Shown: positions 18,355 through 27,480, numbered from the stretch's first letter. The stretch is 64,000 bases of DNA from Desulfosarcina alkanivorans (GCF_009688945.1 NZ_AP021874.1:5394001-5458000), one strand, 5' to 3'. Program-made: numbers and translations. The notes: generated by a model not told the origin, from the letters alone.

Positions 18355-19314
18355 TTATCGTTCGTTTTCGTCCAGTAAAAAGGCAATCATGGTTTCCAGC
18401 GGCGTCAGAAAACCCACCGTCGTGGTTCCGCGGTAGCGCCCCTTGACCATGGCCACCAGCCGGCCCCGGTCGTCGAAAACCGGGCTGCCGCTGCTGCCGG
18501 GGTAGATGTCCAGTTCCACCTGCCACATGGGCTGGTCGCCGACCAGCCGGGGGGGGCCGCTGATGGTGCCCGCCGCCAGGGTGCCCCGCAGGTTGTTGGG
18601 GCATCCGATGGAAAATATGCGCTCGCCCATTCCCAGGAGGTTTCGTCCTGCGGAGATGGAGACATGCGCCTGTGTATCCCGGGAATATTCGACCAGTGCC
18701 AGGTCCCGGTGGAGATCAAGCCGGGCAACGACACCCGGTACGCTGGTTCCGTCATAGAAGGTCACGGTGACGCCCTGAAGACCCGTCAGATCGTGGGCCG
18801 TGCAGAGCACCAGACCGTTCGGATCGACCACGAAACCCGAAAACTGGACCTCCTGGCGATCTGAGCGGGCACGGATGCAGACCACGGTTTCGATTTGGTC
18901 CAGCACCACCGTTGGGATCGACCGGCGTCGGGCCTTTGTGCGTAAGGGGGGACGGACCTCGGCCCCGAGCAGGTTGCCATCGATATAATCCCGCAGCCTG
19001 CTGCAGGCCTGCCGGGGCGGCATCGTCCCCGCATAGACCATCGTGGCCGTCGAGGCCAGGGCGGACCGGGGGCTGACGGTGACCTCCCATTCATCCTGCG
19101 CCTTCCAGGCCGCCAGATGAATGGTTCCGGGCCGCGGTGAATCCCGTTGGACCGCATATCCCTGGCCGGTCAGCCACTCGGCGATAATTTCCACCACTTC
19201 ACTGGCCGGTGCGGGGAACGGTTTTTCCCCATCGGGACAGCCGCTGCCGGCCCAGGCACCGGTGGCGCCTGCCAGAAGCAGGGTCAGGTAGCACACCATG
19301 ATCAGGCGGTTCAT
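18355..19314 (-). CDS. Secreted trypsin-like serine protease
   Basis: The 319-residue protein has a cleavable signal peptide (to about 'GAWA') and an N-terminal domain of about 120 residues of unknown type. A chymotrypsin/DegP-type protease domain follows: histidine in 'CTAHDLTG', aspartate in 'HRDLALVEY', and serine 275 in 'GSSGSPVFDD'. All three catalytic residues are present. There is no PDZ domain, unlike DegP. It should act in the periplasm or outside. It is the first gene of a minus-strand operon with the TPR-CsgG fusion and the lipoprotein, so it may process or regulate that complex. Confidence 0.8.
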   Translation of the reverse strand: MNRLIMVCYLTLLLAGATGAWAGSGCPDGEKPFPAPASEVVEIIAEWLTGQGYAVQRDSPRPGTIHLAAWKAQDEWEVTVSPRSALASTATMVYAGTMPPRQACSRLRDYIDGNLLGAEVRPPLRTKARRRSIPTVVLDQIETVVCIRARSDRQEVQFSGFVVDPNGLVLCTAHDLTGLQGVTVTFYDGTSVPGVVARLDLHRDLALVEYSRDTQAHVSISAGRNLLGMGERIFSIGCPNNLRGTLAAGTISGPPRLVGDQPMWQVELDIYPGSSGSPVFDDRGRLVAMVKGRYRGTTTVGFLTPLETMIAFLLDENER

Positions 19315-19894
19315 GATCCCCCGATGCTCGCCATGGCTCCGGTCTCCAGTTCATTTTCGGGATTGGCGGGTAACGATCGATTGGGGCGGAATATCGGCTT
19401 TCTACGGGCCGGGCAATCGCGATTGCCAACGGCCGCGTGAATGCACACCAGAAACGATCTATCCGAAATTACATAGAAAATCAAATGAAAAGAGAAGTTA
19501 TGTGAGAAAATTCACCTTTTCGGCCGGTGGCGCCCCCCGCAGTCCCCGCGGTCATCGATCCAATTGCTCTTCTCCATCGTCAGGACCGAAAGACAGGCCG
19601 GTCGGCGATGTTCCTGCCGGCTGTCGCGCCGTCAGGGGGCACGGGACAAAGAGGCTCGATGCGCCGGTCTTCGCGGCAATATTGACATTCTTCCCGCCTT
19701 TCGCTATCTGAACGGTGGTATCCGGCGGCCATTCTGCGGGTGTCCCAGCCGTGGAAACAGTGATTGCATGAGGTTTTGCAGACCGGTCACCCTGTCCTGC
19801 CCACTTGGCCGCGATCGTCGATGTCCCATCAAGCCTGCATCATTGCAAACCGGTGGACCGGTTCATCTTGGACCCGCCGCCAGGAAGGGCAACC
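19315..19894. other. Intergenic region between divergent operons
   Basis: These 580 bases separate the leftward protease operon from the rightward VWA-FHA gene. I see no convincing gene; the frames present have poor composition and no ribosome sites. A promoter-like pair is listed separately. The region just right of 19440 is AT-rich and could hold the leftward promoter. Confidence 0.5.
19682..19710 (+). promoter_or_regulatory. Possible promoter of the VWA-FHA gene
   Basis: TTGACA (19682-19687) and TATCTG (19705-19710) are spaced by 17 bases. The -35 box is perfect and the -10 box is weak. It would leave a leader of about 180 bases before ATG 19895. Confidence 0.35.
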
Positions 19895-21790
19895 ATGCGT
19901 TTGGTCACCAGGTGTGTTTTTTTCGTGTTGGTATGGCTGACGGCGCTCAGCCCCATTTCGGGAGAGCTATTGCGGGCGGACGTTTCGGCGCCATTGCCGG
20001 ACGACGGCCTGGTGGACGTGATGTTTGTCATCGACAATTCCGGCAGCATGCGTAAAAATGACCCCGCGTTTCTCATGCCGGAGACGGTGCGCACGTTTTT
20101 GGAGCGGTTGCCCGACACCACCCGCGCGGGCATGGTGCTCTTCGACGAGCGGGCCCGCATGCTCCAGGCCCTGTCCGACCTGTCCCTTCCCGAATCAAGG
20201 CGACGGCTCACGGGCAGCCTGGACAAGGTGGATTACCGGGGGAAATTGACCGACAGTGCCGCCGGTATCGAGCGGGCGGCCTATGAACTCAAAACCGGCG
20301 GGCGAAACGAGGCCCGCAAGAGCATCATTTTTTTGACCGACGGCATCGTGGACACTGGCGACCGGCAAAAAGACATGCAGCGGACCCAGTGGCTGAAGAC
20401 GGACCTGGCCACCGACTGCAGCGCTTCCGGCATTCGCATTCTGGGCATCGCCTTTACCGAAAACGCCGATTTTCCGCTTATCCAGGCCCTGGCATCGCGC
20501 ACCGGGGGGACCTATTTCCGGGCTGCCCGGGCCGAGGACCTTGCCGACGTGCTGGACCGGATCCAGGCCCTGCTGCCACCCCCGCCTGACCCGGTGACGG
20601 CGGCGCCGGCGCCGCTGGCGGCCGTTCCATCGTCCGGACCGGCGGCCACCCCGGCGGCGGCCGAGGCCCCTGACCCGGCCAGGCCGGCCGGTGAGACGGC
20701 GGCGGCGCCGGCCACCGGGGCCATGGCGGAACCGGACGGTTCGGGAAGCGCCTGGACGTTTTATCTGCCCCTGATTTTGATTATTTTTGTTCTCATGGGG
20801 CTGGTGGCCATGCTGGTGTTCAAACTTTTCAGCCTGCCGGCCTGGCTGGGCGGCCGCAAAACCAGCACGGCCCCAATGGCGGCCATGAACCTTCCCGCAC
20901 CGCCGGAATGGGAATTGCGGGACCAGAATGAAGGCGGCGGAAACATCCATCGTTTCGTCAAGGCCCGGGCAACGGTGGGCCGGGATGGCAAGAATGACCT
21001 GATGCTCGCCACGCCGACGGTATCCAACCTGCACGCCATCATCGAATACCGCGAAGGGGCCTTTTTCCTCGAGGACCAGCGCAGCACCAACGGCACCCGC
21101 CTCAACGATCATCAGGTGCCGGCCGATAAGCCCATGCGACTGAAGAGCGGGGACCGGATCCGTTTCGCCAACCTGGCGTTCAAGTTCGTCCGGTTGGACC
21201 AGATTGTCAGCGGCGATACGGTGATGCTTGAAATCACCACCATCGACACCCTGCCGGACGAGGCGGACGACCTGACCCGCGACCAGGCCTCGGAAAAAAG
21301 CCTGCAGCGATGCCTTGAAGGGCACGTGGACCAGATCCGGCTGCTGGGAGAGAAATTCAAGGCCTTTGCCGATGCCTGTTTCCCCGGTGAGATGTGTTCG
21401 GCCATCGCCATTCAGGCCTGCGAGAACATGGAACACAGCCGCGCGGACCAGGGACAGCATTGCTCCCCGCTGATCAAGGGCAATGCCTTTTATGTCATCT
21501 GCACGCTGCCGGTGGCCGCTTCTGCGGCCGTCGGCTGGTTCGGAGAGCACCACGGCGGGTTCAGCCGGTTCATCCTTTCGTGGATCAGGTCCGACGGATA
21601 CGACGTGACGGCCTGTGATCAGTTTTGTGTCATCACCTTCGGTACCGATATACAGCCATGGGTCAGCATGACCGTGGTACCTACCCATGAAGACCCGGAT
21701 CCGGTGGAGATCATGTCCGTCAATTTTCTTACGGATGAAGAGAAAGCGGACCTGGGACTGGCATTCGACGACCATGGACGGGTGCTCTGA
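19895..21790 (+). CDS. Membrane protein with periplasmic VWA domain and cytoplasmic FHA domain
   Basis: The 631-residue protein has a signal peptide, then a von Willebrand A domain with an intact metal site ('DNSGSM' at 47-52, 'FLTDGIVDTGD' later). A Pro/Ala-rich linker leads to one transmembrane helix at about 289-311 ('FYLPLILIIFVLMGLVAMLVF'). An FHA domain at about 345-430 follows ('TVGRDGKNDLMLATPTVSNLHA', 'RSTNGTRLND'). The C-terminal domain of about 190 residues is Cys-containing and unrecognised. The layout links an extracytoplasmic binding event to phospho-threonine recognition inside. AGGAAGG precedes the chosen ATG. It may belong with the envelope locus to its left. No Ser/Thr kinase is seen nearby. 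Confidence 0.8.
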   Translation: MRLVTRCVFFVLVWLTALSPISGELLRADVSAPLPDDGLVDVMFVIDNSGSMRKNDPAFLMPETVRTFLERLPDTTRAGMVLFDERARMLQALSDLSLPESRRRLTGSLDKVDYRGKLTDSAAGIERAAYELKTGGRNEARKSIIFLTDGIVDTGDRQKDMQRTQWLKTDLATDCSASGIRILGIAFTENADFPLIQALASRTGGTYFRAARAEDLADVLDRIQALLPPPPDPVTAAPAPLAAVPSSGPAATPAAAEAPDPARPAGETAAAPATGAMAEPDGSGSAWTFYLPLILIIFVLMGLVAMLVFKLFSLPAWLGGRKTSTAPMAAMNLPAPPEWELRDQNEGGGNIHRFVKARATVGRDGKNDLMLATPTVSNLHAIIEYREGAFFLEDQRSTNGTRLNDHQVPADKPMRLKSGDRIRFANLAFKFVRLDQIVSGDTVMLEITTIDTLPDEADDLTRDQASEKSLQRCLEGHVDQIRLLGEKFKAFADACFPGEMCSAIAIQACENMEHSRADQGQHCSPLIKGNAFYVICTLPVAASAAVGWFGEHHGGFSRFILSWIRSDGYDVTACDQFCVITFGTDIQPWVSMTVVPTHEDPDPVEIMSVNFLTDEEKADLGLAFDDHGRVL

Positions 21791-21879
21791 GGCGGATGAC
21801 GCACCGCCGGCCCTGCCCCGGAATCCCCGGGTTCCCGCTCCCCCCCTTGCGATCGCCCCTCCTGGCGAAAGGCTTTATT

Positions 21880-21895
21880 TTTAAAATATTTTAAA
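21880..21895. repeat. AT-only 16-bp palindrome
   Basis: TTTAAAATATTTTAAA is a perfect palindrome in an otherwise GC-rich 251-bp gap between the VWA-FHA gene and the DHH-like/CPBP gene. It could be part of a regulatory site or a weak terminator region. No T-run hairpin is evident. Confidence 0.35.
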
Positions 21896-22041
21896 TAGAT
21901 AGAGCCGTCCTGCGGGGACTTTTCGCCGGAGCGATGAACCATTAACCTGTTGACCCCCCCCGCAGTGATTGTTATGGATAGTTAATTGATTTTCGTTCGC
22001 ACCAGTTGGCTTTATTCATAGCTCAGGATAATTCTCCGGAC

Positions 22042-23835
22042 ATGGAAGACACCGACCATTCCCCTTTCGTGCTGCAAAATGAGACCCCCAAGCCAGTTAC
22101 GACCGAAAACGGATTCCCGGATCGCTATTCGGTCAAATCGGTGGGAGCGGATCGGGTCCTGACCTGCCTGGAAACCCCCAATCTGCAGGTGATCATCAAG
22201 GCCGGCCTGACCGTCAGCGCATCTGCCGCCCGCAAAGCGCCTCCGGGAACGATCTACCTGGACGGGGTTGCCCAGACCGAGCCCTTCCTGGATCATGACA
22301 AGAAAGTTTACAATCTGGACCACCACGAGGGGTGTGTCCGTACCTTCACCCTGGCGACCTGTGAGCAGGCCCTGGTCATGTGCGTGAAGGGGCTGGATCT
22401 GCGGGACCGGGAATGGAAAATTTTCGCCAACGAACCGGACCTGGACACGATCCTGTCCATCTGGATTCTCCTTAATCACCAGCGGATCAACAACCGGGAG
22501 GCCATCAATCGGCGCTCCCTTTTCGCCCTGGTCCGGCTGGAGGGGATCATCGATGCCCTGGGGCTGGAACTTCGGGAGCTGAGCGGCCTGCCGCTGGAGT
22601 TGCTCCAGAAGCTGATGCGGGTCATCGACCGCCTGCGTTCCGAAGAACTGGAACTGAAGAAAGCCGGCGAGTGGACCCGGACCGATTACCTGGACTATAC
22701 CATCGGTGTGCTCCGGAAATTGGACCAGTTCCTGATTAAACTGGGCGAACTGGATGACTTCAAGGGGATCGAGGAACTGGCCCGCATCGAGTTGACCAAC
22801 AATCGGATCGCCGTGGTGGTGGCATCGGATCTGGGCATTTACGAACTGGAACCCCACCTGGCAAAGCTCTACGGCAACCGGTTGGGCTGGGTGTCCTTGC
22901 GCCGCGGGGAAAAGGACTACACCCTGAGGCAGATGGACCTGTTCATGCCGGTGAACCTGGAAGATGTGTATCAGCGCTTGAATTTCATGGACCCGGCGGT
23001 CAAGGGGCGCATGGGGGTCAGTCGCTGGGGCGGCTCCGGGGATATCGGCGGCTCGCCCAGAGACCGCGGGACCGCGCTTTCTCCGGCAGAAATTGTTTCG
23101 GCCTGCCGCGATGTCATCGAAAAACGCAGCGACATTCGCCATGTGAAACGTTTTTTAACCAGTGCCGCATTGTCCATGTGCATCGTTATCGCCGCCATCG
23201 CCACCGGTCAGAACTGGCCGACGGCTCCATGGCCGGGCGGTGAGGACCTGGGCGTATATGCCCAAAGCCCGATTTTTGGATTTCACACAGCGCTTCTGAT
23301 TTTTTCCCTGATCGTGCTCGGCGTCGTGGCCTTCCGCCGGCCATGGCAGTTCGGGATTATGCTGCCCGCCGGCAAGGATTGGTGGCGCCTTCTGCCTTTT
23401 GCCATCGTCTGCGGATTCACCGGGGATCTGCTGGTGCCCGATACCAGGGTGTTTGCCGCCGATCCCGTGGTTGCCTGGACCATTGCCCTGGTTCTGATTC
23501 CGCTCTCCCTGGAATTGCTTTTCAGAGGCCTGATACACGGCATGATGGCCCAGTTGGCCTCCATTCAGGACTGTGAAAGCCGATGGTTTTTTTCCGGGCC
23601 CACCATTGGCTCATCCCTGCTCTACGCGGCCACCATCGGTTTTCAGATGGCAATGCTGTCCGGCGACCCCATGGCGACCCTGATCAGCGGCACGCCGATA
23701 AAATATACAGTGGTTGCCGTCATTTTCGGACTCGGTGCCGGCATGATCCGCGAGCGGTCGCACAGCCTGCTACCGGCCTGGCTGTTCCATGCGGCGGCCG
23801 TGGCCACGTCCGTGATTGCCTTCGGACCGAGTTGA
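22042..23835 (+). CDS. DHH-phosphoesterase-like domain fused to CPBP-type membrane domain
   Basis: The 597-residue protein has an N-terminal soluble domain with 'VYNLDHHEGCVR' (DHH at 93-95), preceded by 'LDHD'. 'NEPDLDTILSIW' (about 130-141) resembles the metal-binding motifs of DHH-family phosphoesterases. A helical region follows, then about eight membrane helices from residue 375. 'LIPLSLELLFRGLIHG' at about 485-500 matches the CPBP/Abi intramembrane protease motif, except that the usual EE pair is LE. I infer a membrane-tethered hydrolase of phosphate esters or nucleotides, coupled to an intramembrane domain. I do not know a characterised protein of this design. ATG 22042 is the first good start. 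Confidence 0.6.
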   Translation: MEDTDHSPFVLQNETPKPVTTENGFPDRYSVKSVGADRVLTCLETPNLQVIIKAGLTVSASAARKAPPGTIYLDGVAQTEPFLDHDKKVYNLDHHEGCVRTFTLATCEQALVMCVKGLDLRDREWKIFANEPDLDTILSIWILLNHQRINNREAINRRSLFALVRLEGIIDALGLELRELSGLPLELLQKLMRVIDRLRSEELELKKAGEWTRTDYLDYTIGVLRKLDQFLIKLGELDDFKGIEELARIELTNNRIAVVVASDLGIYELEPHLAKLYGNRLGWVSLRRGEKDYTLRQMDLFMPVNLEDVYQRLNFMDPAVKGRMGVSRWGGSGDIGGSPRDRGTALSPAEIVSACRDVIEKRSDIRHVKRFLTSAALSMCIVIAAIATGQNWPTAPWPGGEDLGVYAQSPIFGFHTALLIFSLIVLGVVAFRRPWQFGIMLPAGKDWWRLLPFAIVCGFTGDLLVPDTRVFAADPVVAWTIALVLIPLSLELLFRGLIHGMMAQLASIQDCESRWFFSGPTIGSSLLYAATIGFQMAMLSGDPMATLISGTPIKYTVVAVIFGLGAGMIRERSHSLLPAWLFHAAAVATSVIAFGPS

Positions 23836-23931
23836 GGACTGCCGACCGTTTACCGCCACCCCCGGGCCCCGGCGGCCCATGCGATTACACCTTTTTTTCT
23901 TAAGCCTTCAACCTGACCGGGAGTCGCGTCG

Positions 23932-26103
23932 ATGAAATTGAAAACGACCCCCGTTGTCCTCCACGGCAACGATGGAGATATCCGGATCCTGAGAAACGAG
24001 CACGGTATCCCCGACATCACCGCGGCGACGACAGCGGATTTGATGCGGGGCCTGGGTTGGGTTCATGCCAATGACCGCCAGTTGCAGACCCTGCTCACCC
24101 GCATTCTTCTTCAGGGCCGTGCCGCTGAACTGCTCAAGGCCGATGAGGCCCTGGTCGCCATCGACACCTACATGCGGCGGATGAACTTTCTTCCGGATCC
24201 CCAGGCGCAGCTCGACCGGCTGGAACCCGCCACGCTCCTGGCGGTGAACGCCTACGTCGGCGGATTCAACGACTGGATGCAGGACAACGGACCGGTTTTT
24301 GAATTCAAGCTGGCAGGATACCGCCATCCGGAACCCTACCGGGTGACCGATTGCCTGCGGCTGGGCAAGGTGTTCGGCTTTCTGGGGTTGGCCGACATCC
24401 AGGCCAATATGGAGAAATTTCTCGTCCAGCTGATCCAGAAGGGGGTGCCCGAAGAGAAGTTATCGGAGCTGTTTCCCTACCTCACCGACCCCGTCGATGC
24501 GGATCTGATCGGCAGGATCCGGCTTTCTCCGCCACTCGTTCCGGCGGCAATTGAATGGCTGAACCGGCTCCCCCGGTTCAATGCCTCCAACAACTGGGCC
24601 GTCTCCGGTCGCCATACCCGTTCGGGGTTTCCCATCCTGTGCGGCGATCCGCACCTGGAGGTCAACCGGCTCCCCAATGTGTGGCAGGAGGTCGTCCTCC
24701 GCCTTCCCGGCAACACCCTGATGGGTGTCAGTATTCCCGGTGTCCCCGGACTGATTATCGGACGAAACCGCTACCTGGCGTGGAGCGCCACCTATGCCTA
24801 CATGGACATGCTGGACTACCGCATCGAACGATGCCGGGACGGCAGCTATTATCGCCGGGACGGCTGGAAGCCCTTTGCGGTTCGTGATGAGGAGATCAAG
24901 GTGAAGAACCGGCCTTCGGTCCGGATCCGGGTCTACGAGAATGAGAACGGCCTGCTGGAAGGCGATCCCCACGCAGAGGGCCACTATCTGGCGCTGGGGT
25001 GGTCCGGCGCCAGCGGATGCGGGGCCGGCATCTTCAATACCATGGTCAGGATGCTCGATACCCGGAATGTGGAGACGGCCATGGCGCTGTTCCGCCAGGT
25101 GGAAGCCGTTGCCATGAACTGGGTGTTGGCCGACACCCGGGGAAACATCGGCTACCAGATGAGTGGCCGCCATTTCCAGCGGCCCGAGGGGGTCAGCGGA
25201 CTGCTGCCCCACGCCGGATGGGATGAACGGTTCGATCATAAAGGATTTAACGATCCCGCTGCGCTGCCTCATGTGCTCAATCCTCCCGAGGGGTTGATTG
25301 CTACGGCCAACCAGGATCTCAACTACCTGGGACGGTCCAACCCCATCAACCTGTGTATGGGGCCGTACCGGGCCGACCGCATCGTTCAGCTCCTGGAAAG
25401 CGGCAGCGATCTGGACGTGGCCTACATGAAGGACATGCACTACGATCTCTATTCGCTGCAGGCCGAGCGCCTGATGAAAATCATCGGACCGCTGCTGCCG
25501 GACACCGACAACGGCCGCACCTTGAAGGTATGGGACCTGCGCTATCACGCCGATTCCACCGGGGCCATGCTTTTCGAATCGGTGTACCGCGGCATTATCG
25601 ATGTGGTGTTCGGGGACCACGGGTTCGGGCGCGATGTGCTGGACCACGTTTTTTCGGAAACCAGCCTCTTCAACGATTACTACGCCAACCTGGACCGCAT
25701 TCTGGAAAACGAATCATCGGCCTGGTTCCAGGGGCACTCGCGGGATGCGTTGTTTGCGCTGGGCATCGACGCCGGTCTCGATGTCAAGCCGGTTCCCTAC
25801 GGACGATCCCGGACCGTCACCCTGGCCCATCTGCTGTTCGGCGGCCAGCTGCCCAAATTCCTGGGATTCGATTACGGGCCCCTCGCCCTTCCGGGATGCC
25901 GGGCCACGATCACCCAGGGACAGATCTTTAAAAATGCCGGCCGGTTGACCACCTTCAGCCCGACTTACCGCTTCATCACCGATCTGTCCACCGATGAAAT
26001 TCACTCCAACCTGGCCGGCGGGCCATCGGACCGGCGTTTTTCCAAATGGTATGTCAGCGACCTGAAAAACTGGTATGAGGGCAATTACAAGGTGTTGAAA
26101 TGA
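23932..26103 (+). CDS. Penicillin-acylase-family (S45) N-terminal nucleophile hydrolase
   Basis: The 723-residue protein is the usual length for a precursor that cuts itself into alpha and beta chains. The conserved 'SNNWAVSG' begins at Ser219, which would become the N-terminal nucleophile of the beta chain. 'GDPHLEVNRLPNVW' and 'GVPGLIIGRN' follow as in the family. Substrates of such enzymes are N-acyl compounds, including acyl-homoserine lactones and beta-lactams; the sequence does not tell which. There is no signal peptide at the N-terminus ('MKLKTTPVVLHGNDGDI'), which is unusual since most members are periplasmic. It lies 96 bp downstream of the DHH-like/CPBP gene. Confidence 0.82.
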   Translation: MKLKTTPVVLHGNDGDIRILRNEHGIPDITAATTADLMRGLGWVHANDRQLQTLLTRILLQGRAAELLKADEALVAIDTYMRRMNFLPDPQAQLDRLEPATLLAVNAYVGGFNDWMQDNGPVFEFKLAGYRHPEPYRVTDCLRLGKVFGFLGLADIQANMEKFLVQLIQKGVPEEKLSELFPYLTDPVDADLIGRIRLSPPLVPAAIEWLNRLPRFNASNNWAVSGRHTRSGFPILCGDPHLEVNRLPNVWQEVVLRLPGNTLMGVSIPGVPGLIIGRNRYLAWSATYAYMDMLDYRIERCRDGSYYRRDGWKPFAVRDEEIKVKNRPSVRIRVYENENGLLEGDPHAEGHYLALGWSGASGCGAGIFNTMVRMLDTRNVETAMALFRQVEAVAMNWVLADTRGNIGYQMSGRHFQRPEGVSGLLPHAGWDERFDHKGFNDPAALPHVLNPPEGLIATANQDLNYLGRSNPINLCMGPYRADRIVQLLESGSDLDVAYMKDMHYDLYSLQAERLMKIIGPLLPDTDNGRTLKVWDLRYHADSTGAMLFESVYRGIIDVVFGDHGFGRDVLDHVFSETSLFNDYYANLDRILENESSAWFQGHSRDALFALGIDAGLDVKPVPYGRSRTVTLAHLLFGGQLPKFLGFDYGPLALPGCRATITQGQIFKNAGRLTTFSPTYRFITDLSTDEIHSNLAGGPSDRRFSKWYVSDLKNWYEGNYKVLK

Positions 26104-26189
26104 GACCATTGAAACCGCTCTCCGGCAAAAGAGGGGACGGTTTCATCAGATTCGGCAACGATTGATTCACAAGGAACGGGTGGCCATCG

Positions 26190-26687
26190 GTGAGAAAAAC
26201 CAATCTGATTCTGATCGGCATGCCCGGCGCCGGTAAAAGCACCGTCGGCGTGCTTCTGGCCAAGCGCCTGGGGGTTTCTTTTATCGATACGGACATCCTG
26301 ATGCAGACGGGCGAGGGGTGCTACCTGCAGGAAACCATTGCCGAGCACGGCATCGACGGATTCCGCCGCATCGAGGCGCGCTATCTGCTCAGCGTGCCGC
26401 CGGACTGCGGCGTTGTGGCTACCGGCGGCAGCGCCGTTTACAGCCGGAAAGCCATGACCCACCTCAAATCCCTGGGGCCGGCGGTCTACCTTAAAATCGG
26501 CCTGGAGGCCCTGAAAAAAAGGCTGGGGAACCTGGACAAAAGGGGGGTGTTGAGAATGCCCGGCCAGACCATCGACATGATCTATGAGGAGCGCCGCGCC
26601 CTTTACGGCGCCTATGCCGACATTATCGTTTCCACGGTTGGTGTGACCCCGGACCAGGTGGTGACGGCGGTGCTGCGTCAGCTGTAG
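26190..26687 (+). CDS. Shikimate-kinase-like P-loop kinase
   Basis: The 165-residue protein has the P-loop 'GMPGAGKST', the 'DTD' substrate motif at about 31-33, 'GFRRIEARYL' and the C-terminal 'ERRALYGAYADI', all as in AroK. The usual GGG is 'GGS', and the LID segment is 'KRGVLRMPG' rather than RPLL-type, so the true substrate may differ from shikimate. The start is GTG 26190, preceded by GGAACGGG. It follows the acylase gene by 86 bp. A second, orthodox aroK elsewhere in the genome would support a non-shikimate role. Confidence 0.7.
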   Translation: MRKTNLILIGMPGAGKSTVGVLLAKRLGVSFIDTDILMQTGEGCYLQETIAEHGIDGFRRIEARYLLSVPPDCGVVATGGSAVYSRKAMTHLKSLGPAVYLKIGLEALKKRLGNLDKRGVLRMPGQTIDMIYEERRALYGAYADIIVSTVGVTPDQVVTAVLRQL

Positions 26688-27189
26688 GCGGTAACGGCGG
26701 CACGTGATCGGTAGAAATAACCGATTCACGACAGTCGGTCCGGTGATAGATAGTGCCCATCCATAAATGACCAATTTGTCCGATATCTGCGTTGCGCTCA
26801 AAATTTTATCCTCGGAATATCAGCCATATGCCTGCGGTAAAATTTTTCGCGCGCCTTGATCTCGACCCAATTTTCCTATTTCTGGATGAACACTAGATAA
26901 AAACGATGGCATGAAATTTTATCGCCGAGGAATTGTACCGGACCACAATTGAGTCCATACGGATATATCAGAAGCTTGCAATTCACTATCTCGTAATTAA
27001 GTTATTCCAATATCTGTTTTGTACTGAACATATGGCCCAAGGTGTTGATTTACCAGATAGAATACCTTCTATGGCTTGAATTCATCCTGCTATTTTTCCA
27101 TCTCCCCAATCGCCTTGAGTGAACATGGACTGGTATTCTCCAATGATGAACAACCAGCGCCATCAACGACGAAAGCATAGTAAGACCCA
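26688..27189. other. AT-rich intergenic region containing a hairpin element
   Basis: This gap of about 500 bases is markedly more AT-rich than its neighbours and has no supportable gene. Its left half is occupied by the 145-bp inverted-repeat element listed separately. The right half (26896-27189) has many AT-rich stretches and presumably the promoter of the lipoprotein gene, but no clear box pair. Confidence 0.5.
26751..26895. mobile_element. MITE-like 145-bp imperfect hairpin element
   Basis: The ends are imperfect inverted repeats: TAGTGCCCATCCATAAAT at the left, and the reverse complement of the right end reads TAGTGTTCATCCAGAAAT. Inner arms also pair: ATCTGCGTTGCGCTCAAAATTTTA against TAAAATTTTTCGCGCGCCTTGAT (described by position 26793-26817 and 26839-26866). 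The whole unit can fold into one long stem. There is no coding capacity. This is typical of miniature inverted-repeat elements or large intergenic palindromic repeats. I see no second copy in the window. Confidence 0.55.
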
Positions 27190-27420
27190 ATGAAAGCACG
27201 ATCCCGGTTCCTGTTTTTAGGTGCTGTATTACTGATTTTTTCTGCCTGCGCAACAACGCAGCCGGAACCCGTCGCTACGGGAAAAGCCGGGCAGCCGGCC
27301 GGCCAGGAAGTTTATGAGAGCTCAACTGAGAACTTGAATCCTTCAACAAGCGACAACCAGCCGCAACCTTCCAAAAAACGACAATTCGAGCATCTTGGCC
27401 GGTACCCGAACCAATGGTAA
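27190..27420 (+). CDS. Small lipoprotein
   Basis: The 76-residue protein has an N-terminal signal and a lipobox 'LIFSAC' (Cys at about 20). A polar, Pro/Gln/Ser-rich tail follows, with no recognisable fold and ending 'HLGRYPNQW'. It should be a lipid-anchored envelope protein. It lies 60 bp upstream of the YjbQ-family gene and may share its transcript. Confidence 0.65.
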   Translation: MKARSRFLFLGAVLLIFSACATTQPEPVATGKAGQPAGQEVYESSTENLNPSTSDNQPQPSKKRQFEHLGRYPNQW

Positions 27421-27480
27421 AATCGTTGTCGCCGGGAACGATGAAACCCGTGTTTATCCTCTGTTCATAGGGAGTAACCA

